Source of the DNA: Desertivirga brevis
Lineage (GTDB): Bacteria > Bacteroidota > Bacteroidia > Sphingobacteriales > Sphingobacteriaceae
Assembly (NCBI RefSeq): GCF_017355835.1
Contig: NZ_JAFEWF010000003.1
Span: 310,001-374,000, forward strand
DNA length: 64,000 bases
Reading direction: 5' to 3'
The stretch's first letter is position 1; the number at the start of each line of letters is the position of its first letter. The position numbers were made by a program, and so were the translations under genes. A model generated the notes under the pieces. The model was not told where the DNA came from. It saw nothing but the letters and a program-made list of their open reading frames with translations, and searched no databases. This document shows positions 35,449-43,840 of the stretch, in pieces.

Positions 35449-36156
35449 TTAAGAATTCAGGGCTTGCGGGTTAGGTATAAAATTAAGGAACGCCTGGAAT
35501 TTATCTTTATAAATAGAAGGGTCGAGTTTGTAAAAATAAGCCCCTTTTTTAGAGTTCTCTTTATCTTTCTCGCTTTGACGAATTAAGAGACCTGTCGATA
35601 GAAGTTTGCGGCTAAAATTTCTTTTATCAAGGATCGTGTCGTAAACGTTTTCGTAGAGAGTTTGAATCTGGGGTATTGTGAACTTTTCAGGAAGCAACTC
35701 AAAAAGGATTGGGTGAAGAGCCGCTTTGTATTTAAGTTTCTCTTTAGCCATTTCAACCATTGGTTCATGATCGAAAATAAGCTTCGGCATTTTCTTTAAC
35801 GGAAACCATTCTGCATGGTATTCTTCACTCAATTGTTGTTCGTACTTATTGATATCAATAAATGCGAAATAAGTGATACTAATGGTACGTTCAATTGGAT
35901 CTCGCTTAGGCTCACCAAATACGTGCATCTGTTCCATGTATACCCCTTCAAGACCCGTTAATTGTTTGAGGATCCGCGATGCAGCCTCTTCAGGCCCTTC
36001 ATTAGGTTCAATAAAACCACCCATCAAACTCCACTTATTTTTTTCAGGTTCAAATCCCCTTTGAATAAGCAGGAGCTTTAATAATTCGCCATCAAAACCG
36101 AATATAATGCAGTCGACAGCAACGAGAATACGAGTTTGTTTTGAATACCTGGTCAT
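35449..36156 (-). CDS. araR: Nudix-family transcriptional regulator of arabinose use
   Basis: 235 residues. The N-terminal two-thirds is a Nudix fold (KWSLMGGFIEPNEGPEEAA), but the catalytic REUxEExGU part reads RILKQLTGL, so the residues that bind metal for hydrolysis are lost. The C-terminal part (about 150-235) is a winged-helix domain (FTIPQIQTLYENVYDTILDKRNFSRKLL split over several helices). Nudix-type AraR proteins repress arabinose genes in Bacteroides and release DNA on binding L-arabinose. Its place directly upstream of araBDA supports the same role here. It is very probably autoregulated through the repeat just before its ATG. Confidence 0.85.
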   Translation of the reverse strand: MTRYSKQTRILVAVDCIIFGFDGELLKLLLIQRGFEPEKNKWSLMGGFIEPNEGPEEAASRILKQLTGLEGVYMEQMHVFGEPKRDPIERTISITYFAFIDINKYEQQLSEEYHAEWFPLKKMPKLIFDHEPMVEMAKEKLKYKAALHPILFELLPEKFTIPQIQTLYENVYDTILDKRNFSRKLLSTGLLIRQSEKDKENSKKGAYFYKLDPSIYKDKFQAFLNFIPNPQALNS

Positions 36157-36160
36157 CGCA

Positions 36161-36173
36161 ATTGTGGTACAAT
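36161..36173. promoter_or_regulatory. Candidate AraR operator at araR
   Basis: ATTGT-GGT-ACAAT, an inverted repeat with 5-base arms, ends 4 bases upstream of the araR ATG and overlaps a TATAATTG sequence that resembles a -7 box on the minus strand. It shares TTGTnnnACAA with the element in the araB promoter. Confidence 0.45.
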
Positions 36174-36517
36174 TATATAGATATTAAATGTATATAAAGC
36201 ACCAATTAAGCTTTTTATCTTTTCTGCCTACTAGTTTGTTTAATGATTCTACAAATGAGAAGATGGAAAATTAAGTGTTCTATTGACGCTTATAAAAATC
36301 TTCCTTACATTGTGCTATCAATAGCCAATTAGAGGAGGTTATTCATAGACCTTCACTTATATTAGTTAATAAAGAATTTACGATTTCTAAATCTGTTTTT
36401 ATTTCGTTATAATTGAGTAGCCAATTATTCAAACGTTTCTCAATCAATATCGTATAAAGTACCGCAGAGGTTCGAAAAATAGACAGCAATATTTTTATTG
36501 CTAAATATGTGAGTGAA
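36174..36517. other. Gene-free gap between araR and the sigma factor gene
   Basis: About 340 bases of AT-rich sequence that should hold the divergent promoters of araR and the sigma factor gene. I see no convincing gene, terminator or repeat. A 73-codon minus-strand frame at 36343-36564 overlaps the sigma factor start and was not accepted. Confidence 0.6.
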
Positions 36518-37135
36518 ATGAGGAGCAAACCAATTGTAAAGGAGCCAGTAAATGAGGATGTCAAAGATGAGGCTTTGTTGTGGAAAGATTTTAAACAAGG
36601 AGATAAGGATGCCTATGCTAGTCTTTATTCAAAGTATTCCTCTTTACTATTTCGTTATGGATGTAAAATTTCTCCTGATAGAGAGGTAGTTAAAGATTGC
36701 ATGCATGATCTGTTTACCGAGTTGTGGAAAAATAAAGCCACTCTTGGTTCTCCAGCATCAGTTAAAAACTATTTGGTAAAATCTTTGCGAAATAAACTTG
36801 TCAGGGAAATTGCCAAGCAGGCTAAATTTGTAAGTGAAGATGGATTACCCGACACCAATCTGGGTATTGTATCCTCTCATGAACTACAGCTTATTTACAG
36901 TCAAGCGAAGTCTGAGCAGGAGCGACAGCTTATTTCGGCTATGCGAAAGCTCACCAATCGGCAAAAAGAGATTATTTTCCTATTGTATTATAATAACCTC
37001 AGTCCTGCAGAAGTTGCTTCTATAATGTCCATTTCGGTCAGAACTATTTACAACACAACATTTTCCGCAATACAGCTTCTTAAAGGCGAATTAACAGCGA
37101 TTGTTATTTTAGCCATCTGTAAGGATCTACTCTAA
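36518..37135 (+). CDS. RNA polymerase sigma factor, ECF type
   Basis: 205 residues from ATG 36518; a GTG three codons earlier is the alternative start. Region 2 is recognisable in FKQGDKDAYASLYSKYSSLL and DCMHDLFTELWKNK, region 4 in LTNRQKEIIFLLYYNNLSPAEVASIMSISVRTIYN with its helix-turn-helix. Most Bacteroidota ECF factors of this kind sit beside an anti-sigma factor and a SusC/SusD pair. None is present here: the neighbours are araR and an amino acid permease. It is therefore an orphan and its target genes are unknown. Its stop is 2 bases from the end of the converging permease gene. Confidence 0.88.
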   Translation: MRSKPIVKEPVNEDVKDEALLWKDFKQGDKDAYASLYSKYSSLLFRYGCKISPDREVVKDCMHDLFTELWKNKATLGSPASVKNYLVKSLRNKLVREIAKQAKFVSEDGLPDTNLGIVSSHELQLIYSQAKSEQERQLISAMRKLTNRQKEIIFLLYYNNLSPAEVASIMSISVRTIYNTTFSAIQLLKGELTAIVILAICKDLL

Positions 37136-37137
37136 AT

Positions 37138-38859
37138 TTAATCTTTAGATGCATTGAGTTTGCTGTTTCTGAAGCTATAACTAAAATACACTACCAATCC
37201 AATGGCCAGCCATATCAGGAACCTCACCCAATTCGTGTAACCCAATTCCGTCATCAAATAAAAGCAGCTTAGAAGTCCCGCTACCGGGATCAGCGACAAT
37301 TCTTTTGTGAATGATAGGAAAGCTAGCGTAATTGCAGTGATAAGGAATAATATGTATGGTAGTTTTTCCCGGAACTCTTCCCAATTACCATAGCTATTGA
37401 ACATTTCGAGTAGCGGCTTATGAAAAACTGCTAATCCGGCAATAAGAACACCAGGAACTACATATTTTGAATTGATATAGGGAATCCTGAAGCGCCCTGG
37501 TTGTACCTCCTTATCCTCTTCCAGCAGTAATACTCCTCCACATACTAGAACAAAGGCAAATAGTGTTCCTATGCTCGTAAGGTCGGTTACCTCTGTAAGG
37601 TTCATGAACAGCGCTGGAATTGCTACCACCAAACCAGTTATTATAGTTGAGAAATAGGGGGTTTTGTATTTAGGGTGAATCTTTGAAAATGCTTTAGGTA
37701 ACAACCCGTCTCTGCTCATTGCCATCCAGATCCTTGGCTGTCCCATTTGAAAAATTAGGAGCACACTGGCTGTGGCGATAACAGCACTTACCGAGATAAT
37801 GTAGCTGATCTTATTTAAACCAATGCGTTCAAATACGAAAGCAAGGGGGTCTCCTACTTGTAATTCTTTGTAGTTTACCATTCCCGTTAATACCAATGCT
37901 ATCAGTATGTAAAGCACGGTACAAATAATCAGGGAGTAGATCATGCCTTTAGGAAGATCCTTCTGCGGGTTTTTGCATTCTTCCGCTGTAGTAGAGATCG
38001 CATCAAAACCGATGTAGGCAAAAAATACCCCTGAAACACTTTTCATTACACCTCCGAATCCATTTGGAAAAAATGGTGTCCAGTTAGCAGGGCTTATATA
38101 AAAGAACCCAAGGATAATAACAAAGATGACAACCGCTATTTTAAGTAAAACCATAGCATTGGTAACTCTTTTGGTTTCCCTTATTCCTATATAAACCAGC
38201 CATGTTATAAGTGCCACAATAATCAATGCGGGTATATCGGCAATTAGCCTTAATCCTCCCAGCTGTGGCGCTGAAAGCCAGGCTGTCGACTGGTCTTTCA
38301 TTGTATCGGTTATCTCAGCCAACTTTCCCTGCAGGGTGAATTGTTGAATTTTTTCATGCCCCCGGTATGCAGAAAGATAATCCATGGTAAGGTAAGAGGG
38401 GATATGAATATTAAAACCGCGAAGAAGATTTGTAAAATATTCACTCCAGGAAATTGCTACAGCAATATTTCCTATAGCATATTCCATTAGCAGGTCCCAT
38501 CCAATGATCCATGCAATTAACTCGCCAAAAGAGGCATATGCATAAGTATATGCACTTCCCGAAACAGGTATCCTCGATGCGAATTCGGCATAACACATTG
38601 CTGAGAAGCCACAAGTAATAGCAGTAATTATAAAGAGTAAGGTAACACCGGGACCTCCGTTGAATGACGCTTCTCCAATAGTAGAAAAAATACCGGCACC
38701 AATCACCGCGGCTATTCCCATAAACGTTAGATCCTTTACCCCAAGTACTTTATTTAAATGAGACATGCCCTGCTCTGGATTTTCTCCATCTCCATAGCCG
38801 GAAGAAACGTCAGAAAGTATGGTGTTTAATGGTTTTTTACGGAAATAGTTATTTGACAT
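37138..38859 (-). CDS. APC-family amino acid permease
   Basis: 573 residues with 12-14 membrane segments. The APC start GIAAVIGAGIFSTIGEAS contains the glycine-rich substrate-binding break of helix 1. FFAYIGFDAISTTAEECKNPQKDLP is the conserved segment around helix 6-7 of cationic amino acid transporters (CAT-like). It probably imports amino acids by proton symport or exchange; the cargo is not determined. It is transcribed alone from a promoter region shared with the PAP2 gene. Confidence 0.9.
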   Translation of the reverse strand: MSNNYFRKKPLNTILSDVSSGYGDGENPEQGMSHLNKVLGVKDLTFMGIAAVIGAGIFSTIGEASFNGGPGVTLLFIITAITCGFSAMCYAEFASRIPVSGSAYTYAYASFGELIAWIIGWDLLMEYAIGNIAVAISWSEYFTNLLRGFNIHIPSYLTMDYLSAYRGHEKIQQFTLQGKLAEITDTMKDQSTAWLSAPQLGGLRLIADIPALIIVALITWLVYIGIRETKRVTNAMVLLKIAVVIFVIILGFFYISPANWTPFFPNGFGGVMKSVSGVFFAYIGFDAISTTAEECKNPQKDLPKGMIYSLIICTVLYILIALVLTGMVNYKELQVGDPLAFVFERIGLNKISYIISVSAVIATASVLLIFQMGQPRIWMAMSRDGLLPKAFSKIHPKYKTPYFSTIITGLVVAIPALFMNLTEVTDLTSIGTLFAFVLVCGGVLLLEEDKEVQPGRFRIPYINSKYVVPGVLIAGLAVFHKPLLEMFNSYGNWEEFREKLPYILFLITAITLAFLSFTKELSLIPVAGLLSCFYLMTELGYTNWVRFLIWLAIGLVVYFSYSFRNSKLNASKD

Positions 38860-38893
38860 GTAAATAGTATGAAGATGTTAACTTAACATAGAC

Positions 38894-38916
38894 CAAACAT
38901 AGGAAAAATAGCTTTG
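38894..38916. promoter_or_regulatory. Divergent -7 boxes for the permease and PAP2 genes
   Basis: On the minus strand 38894-38901 reads TATGTTTG, 34 bases upstream of the permease ATG. On the plus strand 38909-38916 reads TAGCTTTG, 21 bases upstream of the PAP2 ATG. Only seven bases separate the two boxes. No good TTG -33 box was found for either. Confidence 0.5.
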
Positions 38917-38937
38917 CTGCAGAAAAAAGCTCTGAAT

Positions 38938-39663
38938 ATGAAAAAGAGATTCATCCGTTTTTTCTATGAACAGCAGTCATTCTTTTTTGCTTTTGCTACT
39001 TTTTGCATTCTCGGGATAATTTTACAGTTATCATTTAATCAGGAGCAAATATTCCTGTATATAAACCGGCACCACTGCGCTTTTTTTGATCGTTTCTTTC
39101 TTTTTTATACCTGGCTGGGCGATGGACTTTTTGTTGTTTTTATATCCTTACTACTATCCTTCTACAAATTCAGGTACAGTATATTGTCGCTGATGGCCTA
39201 TCTTTACAGCTCTCTCATCGCCCAGCTACTGAAATACCAGTTTAGTTTTCCCAGGCCCCTTAAGTATTTTGAAGGTAAGGAAAGTCTACACCTGATCAGC
39301 GGCCTTGATGTACATTCATATAAAAGTTTTCCTTCCGGACACAGTGTATCAGCTCTGGCACTTGCTATTATTTTAGCATATATTTCTCCAAATAAAAGGC
39401 TGGGGGGCCTTATTTTTATTGTTTATTTAATCGCTGCCTTTTCAAGGGTCTACCTGGCAGAGCATTTCTTTATGGATATTTTCGCCGGCGCATTCCTGGG
39501 AGTTGTATTAGCTATTCAAATGATTTTTTGGCTGGAAGGTCGAAAGTGGTATAATTCCAGCCATTTAGACTTTGGATGGAACAAAAGGATTGCCAGGAAG
39601 GGCATTAAGAAAAGGGATTTTGATATTACACTTATAGAAAGGTCATTATTTGAAAAACGCTAG
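38938..39663 (+). CDS. PAP2-family membrane phosphatase
   Basis: 241 residues, about five or six membrane segments. The three PAP2 signature motifs are present: KYQFSFPRPL, PSGHSV and SRVYLAEHFFMD, with the two catalytic His. Members remove phosphate from lipid phosphates such as undecaprenyl pyrophosphate, phosphatidylglycerol phosphate or lipid A. The longer frame from TTG 38914 was rejected because that TTG is part of the -7 promoter box; ATG 38938 (MKKRFIRFF) is used. It overlaps the following glycosyltransferase gene by 14 bases. Confidence 0.9.
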   Translation: MKKRFIRFFYEQQSFFFAFATFCILGIILQLSFNQEQIFLYINRHHCAFFDRFFLFYTWLGDGLFVVFISLLLSFYKFRYSILSLMAYLYSSLIAQLLKYQFSFPRPLKYFEGKESLHLISGLDVHSYKSFPSGHSVSALALAIILAYISPNKRLGGLIFIVYLIAAFSRVYLAEHFFMDIFAGAFLGVVLAIQMIFWLEGRKWYNSSHLDFGWNKRIARKGIKKRDFDITLIERSLFEKR

Positions 39664-41236
39664 CTACACATCCTTACTGGTATTCCTCTTTAGCCTTGCA
39701 CTTTTATTATTTAATTTAGGAAAACCAGAAATTTACATTCTTGATGAGGCAAAAAATGCCGAGTGCGCAAGAGAGATGTTTATTTCAGGCGATTATCTGG
39801 TACCAAGATTTAACGGGCAGTTAAGGACAGACAAGCCTCCGCTCCATTATTTTTTCATGACTTTGTCCTATAAGTTATTTGGAGTATCCTCTTTTAGTGC
39901 CCGATTCTTCTCTGCTGTGTTTGGGGCTTGTACTGTGCTTATTACCTATTTGTTCACCAGAAGGTTTTTGGGTGGGGCAAGAGCATTACTGGCGTCGATC
40001 ATTTTAATATCCTCGCTGCATTTTAATTTCCAAATGCGTCTGGCTGTTCCTGATCCCTACCTTATCTTTTTTATTGCAGCGACGATTTTCTGTTTTTATC
40101 TCTTCTACGATACCGGGCAGAGAAACTGGCTTTGGATAATGTACATCTGCCTTGGATTAGGAACACTAACCAAAGGTCCGGTAGCTATTGGTCTTCCCGC
40201 TATAGCGATATTTCTATACTTACTGCTAACCAGGAATATTAACTGGACAATCATTAACAAATACAAGGTATTTCCTGGACTTGCTATTGTTACAGCAATA
40301 GCCTTACCGTGGTTTTTTCTTAATTACGTTAAAACTAATGGTGAGTGGACTCAGGGTTTTTTTCTAAAACACAATCTGGAACGTTTTACGAATACGATGG
40401 AGGGACATGGTGGCTTTTTTTTACTTCCGGAAATCATGGTCGTGCTTGGAATGATACCATTTGGCGTATTTACGGTCAGGGCATTCATCAAATGCATCAG
40501 AGGGAAAAAGAGAGACGCACTTCTCCTCTCCCTTCTAGTGGTGACGGTTGTGATCGCTTTCTTCTCATTTTCTCGAACAAAATTACCCAATTATACAGCT
40601 CCAGCTTATCCTTTTGCTGCTATTCTTATTGCAAATCTCTTGTTCGGGCTAAAAAAAGCAGACAGAGTGTATAAACCAGAGCTTATCGTTTATACTTTAA
40701 TTGCATTTGCCATTCCTGCAGGTGTGTATATAGCTTTGAGAAATGATCAAAATTATTCCCAGTTTTCATCACTTGCAGTTTATTTTTTGCCCTTGCCTAT
40801 AGGAGCAGGGGTTGCCTGGATTGGATATGTTCGGAGTAACAGTCAAATCTCCCTTGCGGCGCTGTCTGTTTCCTTTATCCTTACTAATATATTATTTTTT
40901 ACGATTGCCTATCCGTTTGTGTACAGTTTAAATCCAGTAAATGTGTCTCTTGGTCGCTTAGAAGGCGAGAGAGAAGTAGTGTATTACAAAAAACTTAATC
41001 CAGCTTATATATTTCAGCTGAAAAGAATGATTCCGGGGATAGACTCACCGGAATCATTAAGGAATTATATGGAAGCACACCCTCGTGCGCTGATTGTAAG
41101 CAGACTTGAGTTTGCAGAAGAAATACAATCTGCAGTTGCCGCAGATACCATATTCCAGAGTAGGGATACTTTTGAAAGCCCTGTTACCGCGATATTTCAA
41201 GTTAAGTCTGGATATGTCCCCGCCTACGTAAAATAA
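39650..41236 (+). CDS. ArnT-like GT-C membrane glycosyltransferase
   Basis: 528 residues with about 11-12 membrane segments. The first periplasmic loop has ILDEAKNAECAREMF, the acidic catalytic motif of the ArnT/PMT family, followed by LRTDKPPLHYFF. Such enzymes transfer a sugar from a polyprenyl-phosphate donor to lipid A or other acceptors on the periplasmic side. The start is TTG at 39650, since no ATG lies before the first membrane helix. It is translationally coupled to the PAP2 gene, suggesting joint lipid A or glycolipid modification. Its 3' end overlaps the converging next gene by 35 bases. Confidence 0.85.
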   Translation: MKNASYTSLLVFLFSLALLLFNLGKPEIYILDEAKNAECAREMFISGDYLVPRFNGQLRTDKPPLHYFFMTLSYKLFGVSSFSARFFSAVFGACTVLITYLFTRRFLGGARALLASIILISSLHFNFQMRLAVPDPYLIFFIAATIFCFYLFYDTGQRNWLWIMYICLGLGTLTKGPVAIGLPAIAIFLYLLLTRNINWTIINKYKVFPGLAIVTAIALPWFFLNYVKTNGEWTQGFFLKHNLERFTNTMEGHGGFFLLPEIMVVLGMIPFGVFTVRAFIKCIRGKKRDALLLSLLVVTVVIAFFSFSRTKLPNYTAPAYPFAAILIANLLFGLKKADRVYKPELIVYTLIAFAIPAGVYIALRNDQNYSQFSSLAVYFLPLPIGAGVAWIGYVRSNSQISLAALSVSFILTNILFFTIAYPFVYSLNPVNVSLGRLEGEREVVYYKKLNPAYIFQLKRMIPGIDSPESLRNYMEAHPRALIVSRLEFAEEIQSAVAADTIFQSRDTFESPVTAIFQVKSGYVPAYVK

Positions 41237-41867
41237 AATAAGGAGCCAGCAGGACAAGCACTCCCAGTATTATCCATAAAGGCAGGTATTTAATGCTTCC
41301 TGGTGTTCTGCCGGTTGTATTTTCCGGGTTAGTGAACTGCGAGGCAAGATCTGCCTGCGGTGTTATCTTTATGGAGTTGAAAAATGTAGTTAGCTCAGGT
41401 GCTGCGTAAACTCTATGGATATCCCGGTAAAGAAATTGGAACGTATAAGTAGCACTGTTGACATGCATAACTCTTATATTTCTAAATTGCTTACCACTCC
41501 CGCTGTCTACTGCTAAAGTGAGATCTTTCACCATTAGATTACCAAGGGTTGTATCTCTCTCTTCTGAAATTGTGCCCTCTTTGGCCGACGATCTTATCTT
41601 CTTTACAAAGTCATCGTAGTACTTCTGTAAATGCTTTTCCTTCTCAATATCAGGTGTGCTTTTTGGATTATCAGACAATTTCGTAACTAGTATATTCCCA
41701 AATGAACCCTGTGCATTGATTAGAACTTGACCTTCCGCTTCTTTCCGGGTAAAGCCCTCAGGTAATGAAACCTGTACAGAATCATCAATTTTATAGGGCT
41801 TCCAATTTTGGGCGTAACCAGTGGCCGTGAGGAACAGTATTATTAATATCAGCTGTATTCTTTTCAT
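41202..41867 (-). CDS. Hypothetical exported protein with C-terminal membrane anchor
   Basis: 221 residues. A clean signal peptide (1-20, ending GYAQ) leads into a mixed alpha/beta domain of about 160 residues. A single membrane helix near the end (LPLWIILGVLVLLAPYFI) is followed by a basic tail (LRRRGH). The topology would place the domain in the periplasm, tethered to the inner membrane. I do not recognise the family. It overlaps the converging glycosyltransferase gene by 35 bases at its 3' end. Confidence 0.75.
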   Translation of the reverse strand: MKRIQLILIILFLTATGYAQNWKPYKIDDSVQVSLPEGFTRKEAEGQVLINAQGSFGNILVTKLSDNPKSTPDIEKEKHLQKYYDDFVKKIRSSAKEGTISEERDTTLGNLMVKDLTLAVDSGSGKQFRNIRVMHVNSATYTFQFLYRDIHRVYAAPELTTFFNSIKITPQADLASQFTNPENTTGRTPGSIKYLPLWIILGVLVLLAPYFILRRRGHIQT

Positions 41868-42015
41868 AGTAGGAAAATTTAAATACTATTACTGTAAGTA
41901 AATAGCATGCTTGAGTAATCAAGGGTTGTGCCATTTTCCTGCTGACGTGCATAGAAGTTACCTGATATTTCTGTTAAATGGTCTTGTAAGTTTCTCGAAT
42001 CTAAAGTTTTATAAA

Positions 42016-42058
42016 TAAAAAGGCTTCTTTCAATCGGGGTGCGGATTCAAAGAAGCCT
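42016..42058 (-). terminator. Terminator of the M3 peptidase gene
   Basis: AGGCTTCTTT (42021-42030) pairs perfectly with AAAGAAGCCT (42049-42058) around an 18-base loop; on the minus strand a T-run follows (42016-42020). It lies 21 bases beyond the peptidase stop. Confidence 0.88.
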
Positions 42059-42079
42059 CCAAGTACAACCTTGCACTGA

Positions 42080-43786
42080 TTAGTCTAACTTGTCCAATTC
42101 TTTGTTTACAAACTTTGCCAGCTCGTGAACATACTCTTGTCCGAAATCAAATTTTATTCCTGCTGCCTGATAAATTTCCTTTATTGTTTTGGTATATCCC
42201 AGTTGTAGGGCTGCCAAATAATTTTTTAGCCCCTGTTGAGGATTCTCCTTATAGTTTTTCCAAACAGCTATCGCTCCTAACTGGGCAATGGCATATTCGA
42301 TATAATAAAAAGGTACTTCAAATATATGTAGTTGCTTTTGCCACATATTTTCCAATGCTGCTTCGTAACCCTCCCAATTGGCGAAGTTATTTCCGAAAGG
42401 AGCAAATATTTGTTTCCATGCCTCTTTTCGTTCCGCTGTAGTATGTTTTGGGTTTGTATAAATCCAATGCTGAAACTGATCGACAACAGCAACCCATGGA
42501 AGGGTTTTAAGAACGTCACGCAGCTGATCTTTCTTGGCGCGTTTAAGATCTTCTTCGTTGTCGAAGAATACTTCCCATTTATCCATAGAAATAAGTTCCA
42601 TACTCATAGAAGCTAATTCTGCAACTTCGGATGGGAGGTGTTTGAAGTCGTTTAACTCCAGGTCAGAAGTTATGAAAGTGTGAACAGCATGGCCTCCTTC
42701 ATGCACCATAGTGGTAAGATCACGAAAGGTATTGGCAGAGTTCATGAAGATAAACGGTGCACCCGTTTCAGCAAGAGGATAATTGTAACCTCCCGGTGCT
42801 TTCCCTTTCCGGCTTTCTACGTCAAAAAGATTGTTAGCTTTCATAATTTTCAATCTTTCCCCGATGTATGGATCAAGGGCTTCAAAGCAAGCAATCGACT
42901 TATCAATAAGATCCTGACCATTTTGAAATGGCTTCAAAGCTGGTTTTCCTGATATGTCAACGTCCATGTCCCAAGGCCGTAATGTATCAACTCCCAAAGC
43001 TTCTTGTCTTTTCTTTGCTTGTTTGGCTAAGATCGGAACAATCTCCTTTTCGATTGCCGCATGAAATTTATAACAATCTTTGGGAGTATAGTCAAAACGG
43101 CCTAAAGCCTGGAACATGTAATCCCGGAAATTTTCAAAGCCTGCATTAACCGCAACCTGATGACGTAATTGTAGCAGCTCATTAAATAATTCATCCAATT
43201 GCTCTTTGTCTTGAAGTCGGCGTGCTGAAATCGCTTCCCATGCTCGCTGTCTGACAGAGCGATCCGTGTCTTTTAGGAAAACTGAAGCTTGTTCCAAGGT
43301 ATATTCCTTCTCGTCAATAATTACACTCATAGCACCTGTAATGGCTTGATACTTCTGTTGTGTAACTTGTATTTGAGTTAACAAAGGCACGTTTTCTTCA
43401 CGGAATAGCTCCAGGGCTTTTTTTACTGAACGAATGAAAACGAAGTATTTAGTTTTATCAAGTTGCGCTGTATAGGCACAGCTAATAAATTTTTTATTTA
43501 ATTCGTTAGCTATTGGTGCTATTTTGGGTTCAATTTCAGTTGCAAAGTATTGAAAGTCTTTGAGATGTTGTTCATTTGCAGTATCGCAAGTCATTTTAAT
43601 ATAGCGCCATGCAAAATCTTCCTCAAGTACAGCCTCCAGCTCACTGCGATGCTTAAGCCAAACCTCTACATCAGCAACAGAATCCAGGGGCCTGCTCTGA
43701 AGTTCTTCAAACAAGGGTTCGAGGGTTTCCCATTTTATTTCGAGGTTTTCAGGTACAAAAACTCTTGGTTTTTTTTCAATGATCAT
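42080..43786 (-). CDS. M3-family oligoendopeptidase
   Basis: 568 residues, the length of the PepF-like branch of M3 zinc metallopeptidases. The zinc motif HEGGHAVHTF (HExxH) is followed about 25 residues later by the third ligand Glu in PSEVAELASMSMELI. It should degrade short peptides in the cytoplasm; no signal peptide is present. It is the last gene of a minus-strand group and has its own downstream terminator. Confidence 0.93.
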   Translation of the reverse strand: MIIEKKPRVFVPENLEIKWETLEPLFEELQSRPLDSVADVEVWLKHRSELEAVLEEDFAWRYIKMTCDTANEQHLKDFQYFATEIEPKIAPIANELNKKFISCAYTAQLDKTKYFVFIRSVKKALELFREENVPLLTQIQVTQQKYQAITGAMSVIIDEKEYTLEQASVFLKDTDRSVRQRAWEAISARRLQDKEQLDELFNELLQLRHQVAVNAGFENFRDYMFQALGRFDYTPKDCYKFHAAIEKEIVPILAKQAKKRQEALGVDTLRPWDMDVDISGKPALKPFQNGQDLIDKSIACFEALDPYIGERLKIMKANNLFDVESRKGKAPGGYNYPLAETGAPFIFMNSANTFRDLTTMVHEGGHAVHTFITSDLELNDFKHLPSEVAELASMSMELISMDKWEVFFDNEEDLKRAKKDQLRDVLKTLPWVAVVDQFQHWIYTNPKHTTAERKEAWKQIFAPFGNNFANWEGYEAALENMWQKQLHIFEVPFYYIEYAIAQLGAIAVWKNYKENPQQGLKNYLAALQLGYTKTIKEIYQAAGIKFDFGQEYVHELAKFVNKELDKLD

Positions 43787-43840
43787 GATGATTCAAAATT
43801 TAGACTCACGAAGTTAAACCAAAAAAAGCTCATCTTGTTG

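Noticed and set aside
36465..36485. Second tRNA T-arm-like sequence (GAGGTTCGAAA)
   Set aside because: No complementary T-stem or acceptor stem surrounds it.
36343..36564. 73-codon hydrophobic minus-strand frame before the sigma factor gene
   Set aside because: It overlaps the start of a clear sigma factor gene, has no identifiable ribosome site and reflects the AT-rich leader.
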